Assembly (NCBI GenBank): GCA_050942875.1
Contig: JBMNOD010000088.1
Span: 1-14,280, forward strand
Origin: JAAZAI01 sp050942875
GTDB lineage: Bacteria > Verrucomicrobiota > Kiritimatiellia > RFP12 > UBA3636
Direction of reading: 5' to 3'
Length of the DNA stretch: 14,280 nucleotides
The notes under the pieces were generated by a model. That model ran no database searches. It was not told where the DNA came from and was given only the letters and a program-made list of their open reading frames with translations. Numbering within the stretch: position 1 is the stretch's first letter; every line of letters starts with the position of its first letter. The position numbers and the translations under genes are program-made. This document shows positions 13,447 to 14,280 of the stretch, one piece after another.

Positions 13447-14280
13447 TCATGGCGACGGGGTCCCGCGCGCGGCGTCCCCCCGAACCGCGGGCCCCGCGGT
13501 CCAGGCCAGCCGACGCGCCTGCTCGACGAGCGGCCGGCCCGAGAATCCCGGCGGGTACGCGAGCCACCGGTAGCGCATGCCGTCGAAGGCTGCGGACGGC
13601 AGGAAGGCGTCCGGCTTGCCGGGCCGCAGCGGAAGCCGCCCCTCCTCGCCGAAGCGCAGGCCGCATTCGGACAGCAGCGCGTCGAGGTCGCGGCGCGCGG
13701 CGGCGCGTTCGGCATGCAGCGTGGCGAAGTCGATGAAGCGCAGGTCGCTGCGCCCCGCGAGCCAGTCGAGCCACCGGCTGCAGCGGTCCTTCAGGACGTC
13801 GATCTCGGCGGCCGGCCGCAGCGGCGCCGGCGGACACTCCGCGATCGCCCGCCGCCGCCCGCCGGCGAACGCCTCGTCCCAGAAGGCGGACGTCACCAGC
13901 CGCGCGGGGTGCGTGTACAGCACGACCACGCCGTCGGACGGCGTCTTCGCGATCAGCTCCTCGACGGCCGCCTCGAACCGGCCCGGCGCGAATGTCGAGT
14001 TCTCGTAGAAGTCCTGCAAGTCCAGGTTGTACGCCGCCACCAGCAGGCCGCAGTACCAATGGGGTGTGCGGCCGAAATCGATGATCTTGTCGTTGCAGAG
14101 GACCTTGAGTCCCATGCGGGCCATGGCCAGCAGCGTCGCCGGAGTCCAGGAGAGGCCCGGCGAACAGTAGCTGACGGGCCAGCGCCCGAAGGCGTCGGCG
14201 AGCGCGGCCAGGCCGGGCGCCTCGGTGCGCAGCACGTATGCGATGCCTTCGGACAGGCTCAGGTCCCGCACCGCCTCGGG
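13447..14280 (-). CDS. Polysaccharide-deacetylase-like protein, C-terminal part (5' end outside window)
   Basis: The reading frame is open to the window edge, so the 277 residues seen are the C-terminal portion and the true start lies beyond. A GTG at 14271 is in frame but has no reason to be the start. SYCSPGLSWTP followed by LAMARMGLKVLCND, and later VVVLYTHPARLVTSAFWD, resemble members of the NodB/polysaccharide-deacetylase superfamily, a distorted beta/alpha barrel, in which an HP motif late in the barrel contributes to the active site. The metal-binding Asp-Asp pair, if present, would be in the missing N-terminus. The assignment rests on the pattern of these motifs and is moderate. It ends 77 bases before the secreted repeat protein gene on the same strand and may be co-transcribed. 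Alternatively it is an uncharacterised carbohydrate-active protein. Confidence 0.5.
   Translation of the reverse strand, partial: PEAVRDLSLSEGIAYVLRTEAPGLAALADAFGRWPVSYCSPGLSWTPATLLAMARMGLKVLCNDKIIDFGRTPHWYCGLLVAAYNLDLQDFYENSTFAPGRFEAAVEELIAKTPSDGVVVLYTHPARLVTSAFWDEAFAGGRRRAIAECPPAPLRPAAEIDVLKDRCSRWLDWLAGRSDLRFIDFATLHAERAAARRDLDALLSECGLRFGEEGRLPLRPGKPDAFLPSAAFDGMRYRWLAYPPGFSGRPLVEQARRLAWTAGPAVRGDAARGTPSP

Overview
The window is GC-rich and every supported gene lies on the minus strand. It holds nine protein genes, one cut by the right edge, and two gene-free stretches that carry repeats. The gene families are a heparinase II/III-type lyase with a carbohydrate-binding module, a ceramidase-like hydrolase, DegT, Gfo/Idh and NAD-epimerase sugar enzymes, a DapA-like aldolase, and a secreted T5SS/PEP-CTERM-type repeat protein. 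Together with strongly repetitive spacers they suggest an uncultured PVC-superphylum bacterium (Lentisphaerae, Kiritimatiellota, Verrucomicrobia or Planctomycetota). That placement rests on family content only; there is no rRNA or other marker gene here.

Layout in the direction of transcription (right to left). (1) 14280-13447: the 3' part of a polysaccharide-deacetylase-like gene. (2) 13369-12056: a secreted repeat-rich beta-strand protein. A hairpin sits between these two genes. (3) 12055-10860: a 1.2 kb spacer containing a higher-order array of 77-78 bp units that can form strong hairpins, a 69 bp element with 9 bp terminal inverted repeats, and a probable promoter with a 10 bp palindrome at the start site. 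(4) 10859-328: a tight seven-gene operon coding for an exported heparinase II/III-like lyase, a ceramidase-like hydrolase, a DegT/DnrJ/EryC1/StrS PLP enzyme, a Gfo/Idh/MocA oxidoreductase, an atypical SDR epimerase/dehydratase, a DapA-family aldolase/lyase and an M20 amidohydrolase. Four consecutive genes (ceramidase-like to SDR) are joined by ATGA overlaps and the next by TGA-ATG, so they are probably translationally coupled. (5) 327-1: a gene-free stretch with an inverted, 47/48-identical copy of the core of the 69 bp element.

Working model (inference): the exported lyase cuts an acidic or amino-sugar polymer outside the cytoplasm. Cytoplasmic enzymes then remove an acyl group (M20, perhaps the ceramidase-like amidase), oxidise or epimerise and transaminate the sugar (Gfo/Idh, SDR, DegT), and split a keto-deoxy intermediate (DapA-like). 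No transporter, sulfatase or regulator is visible in the window. The substrate cannot be read from sequence. Two operon enzymes lack a residue that defines the usual chemistry of their family: the SDR lysine and the ceramidase serine. This makes the pathway worth biochemical attention. A pair of inverted repeats encloses the whole operon.
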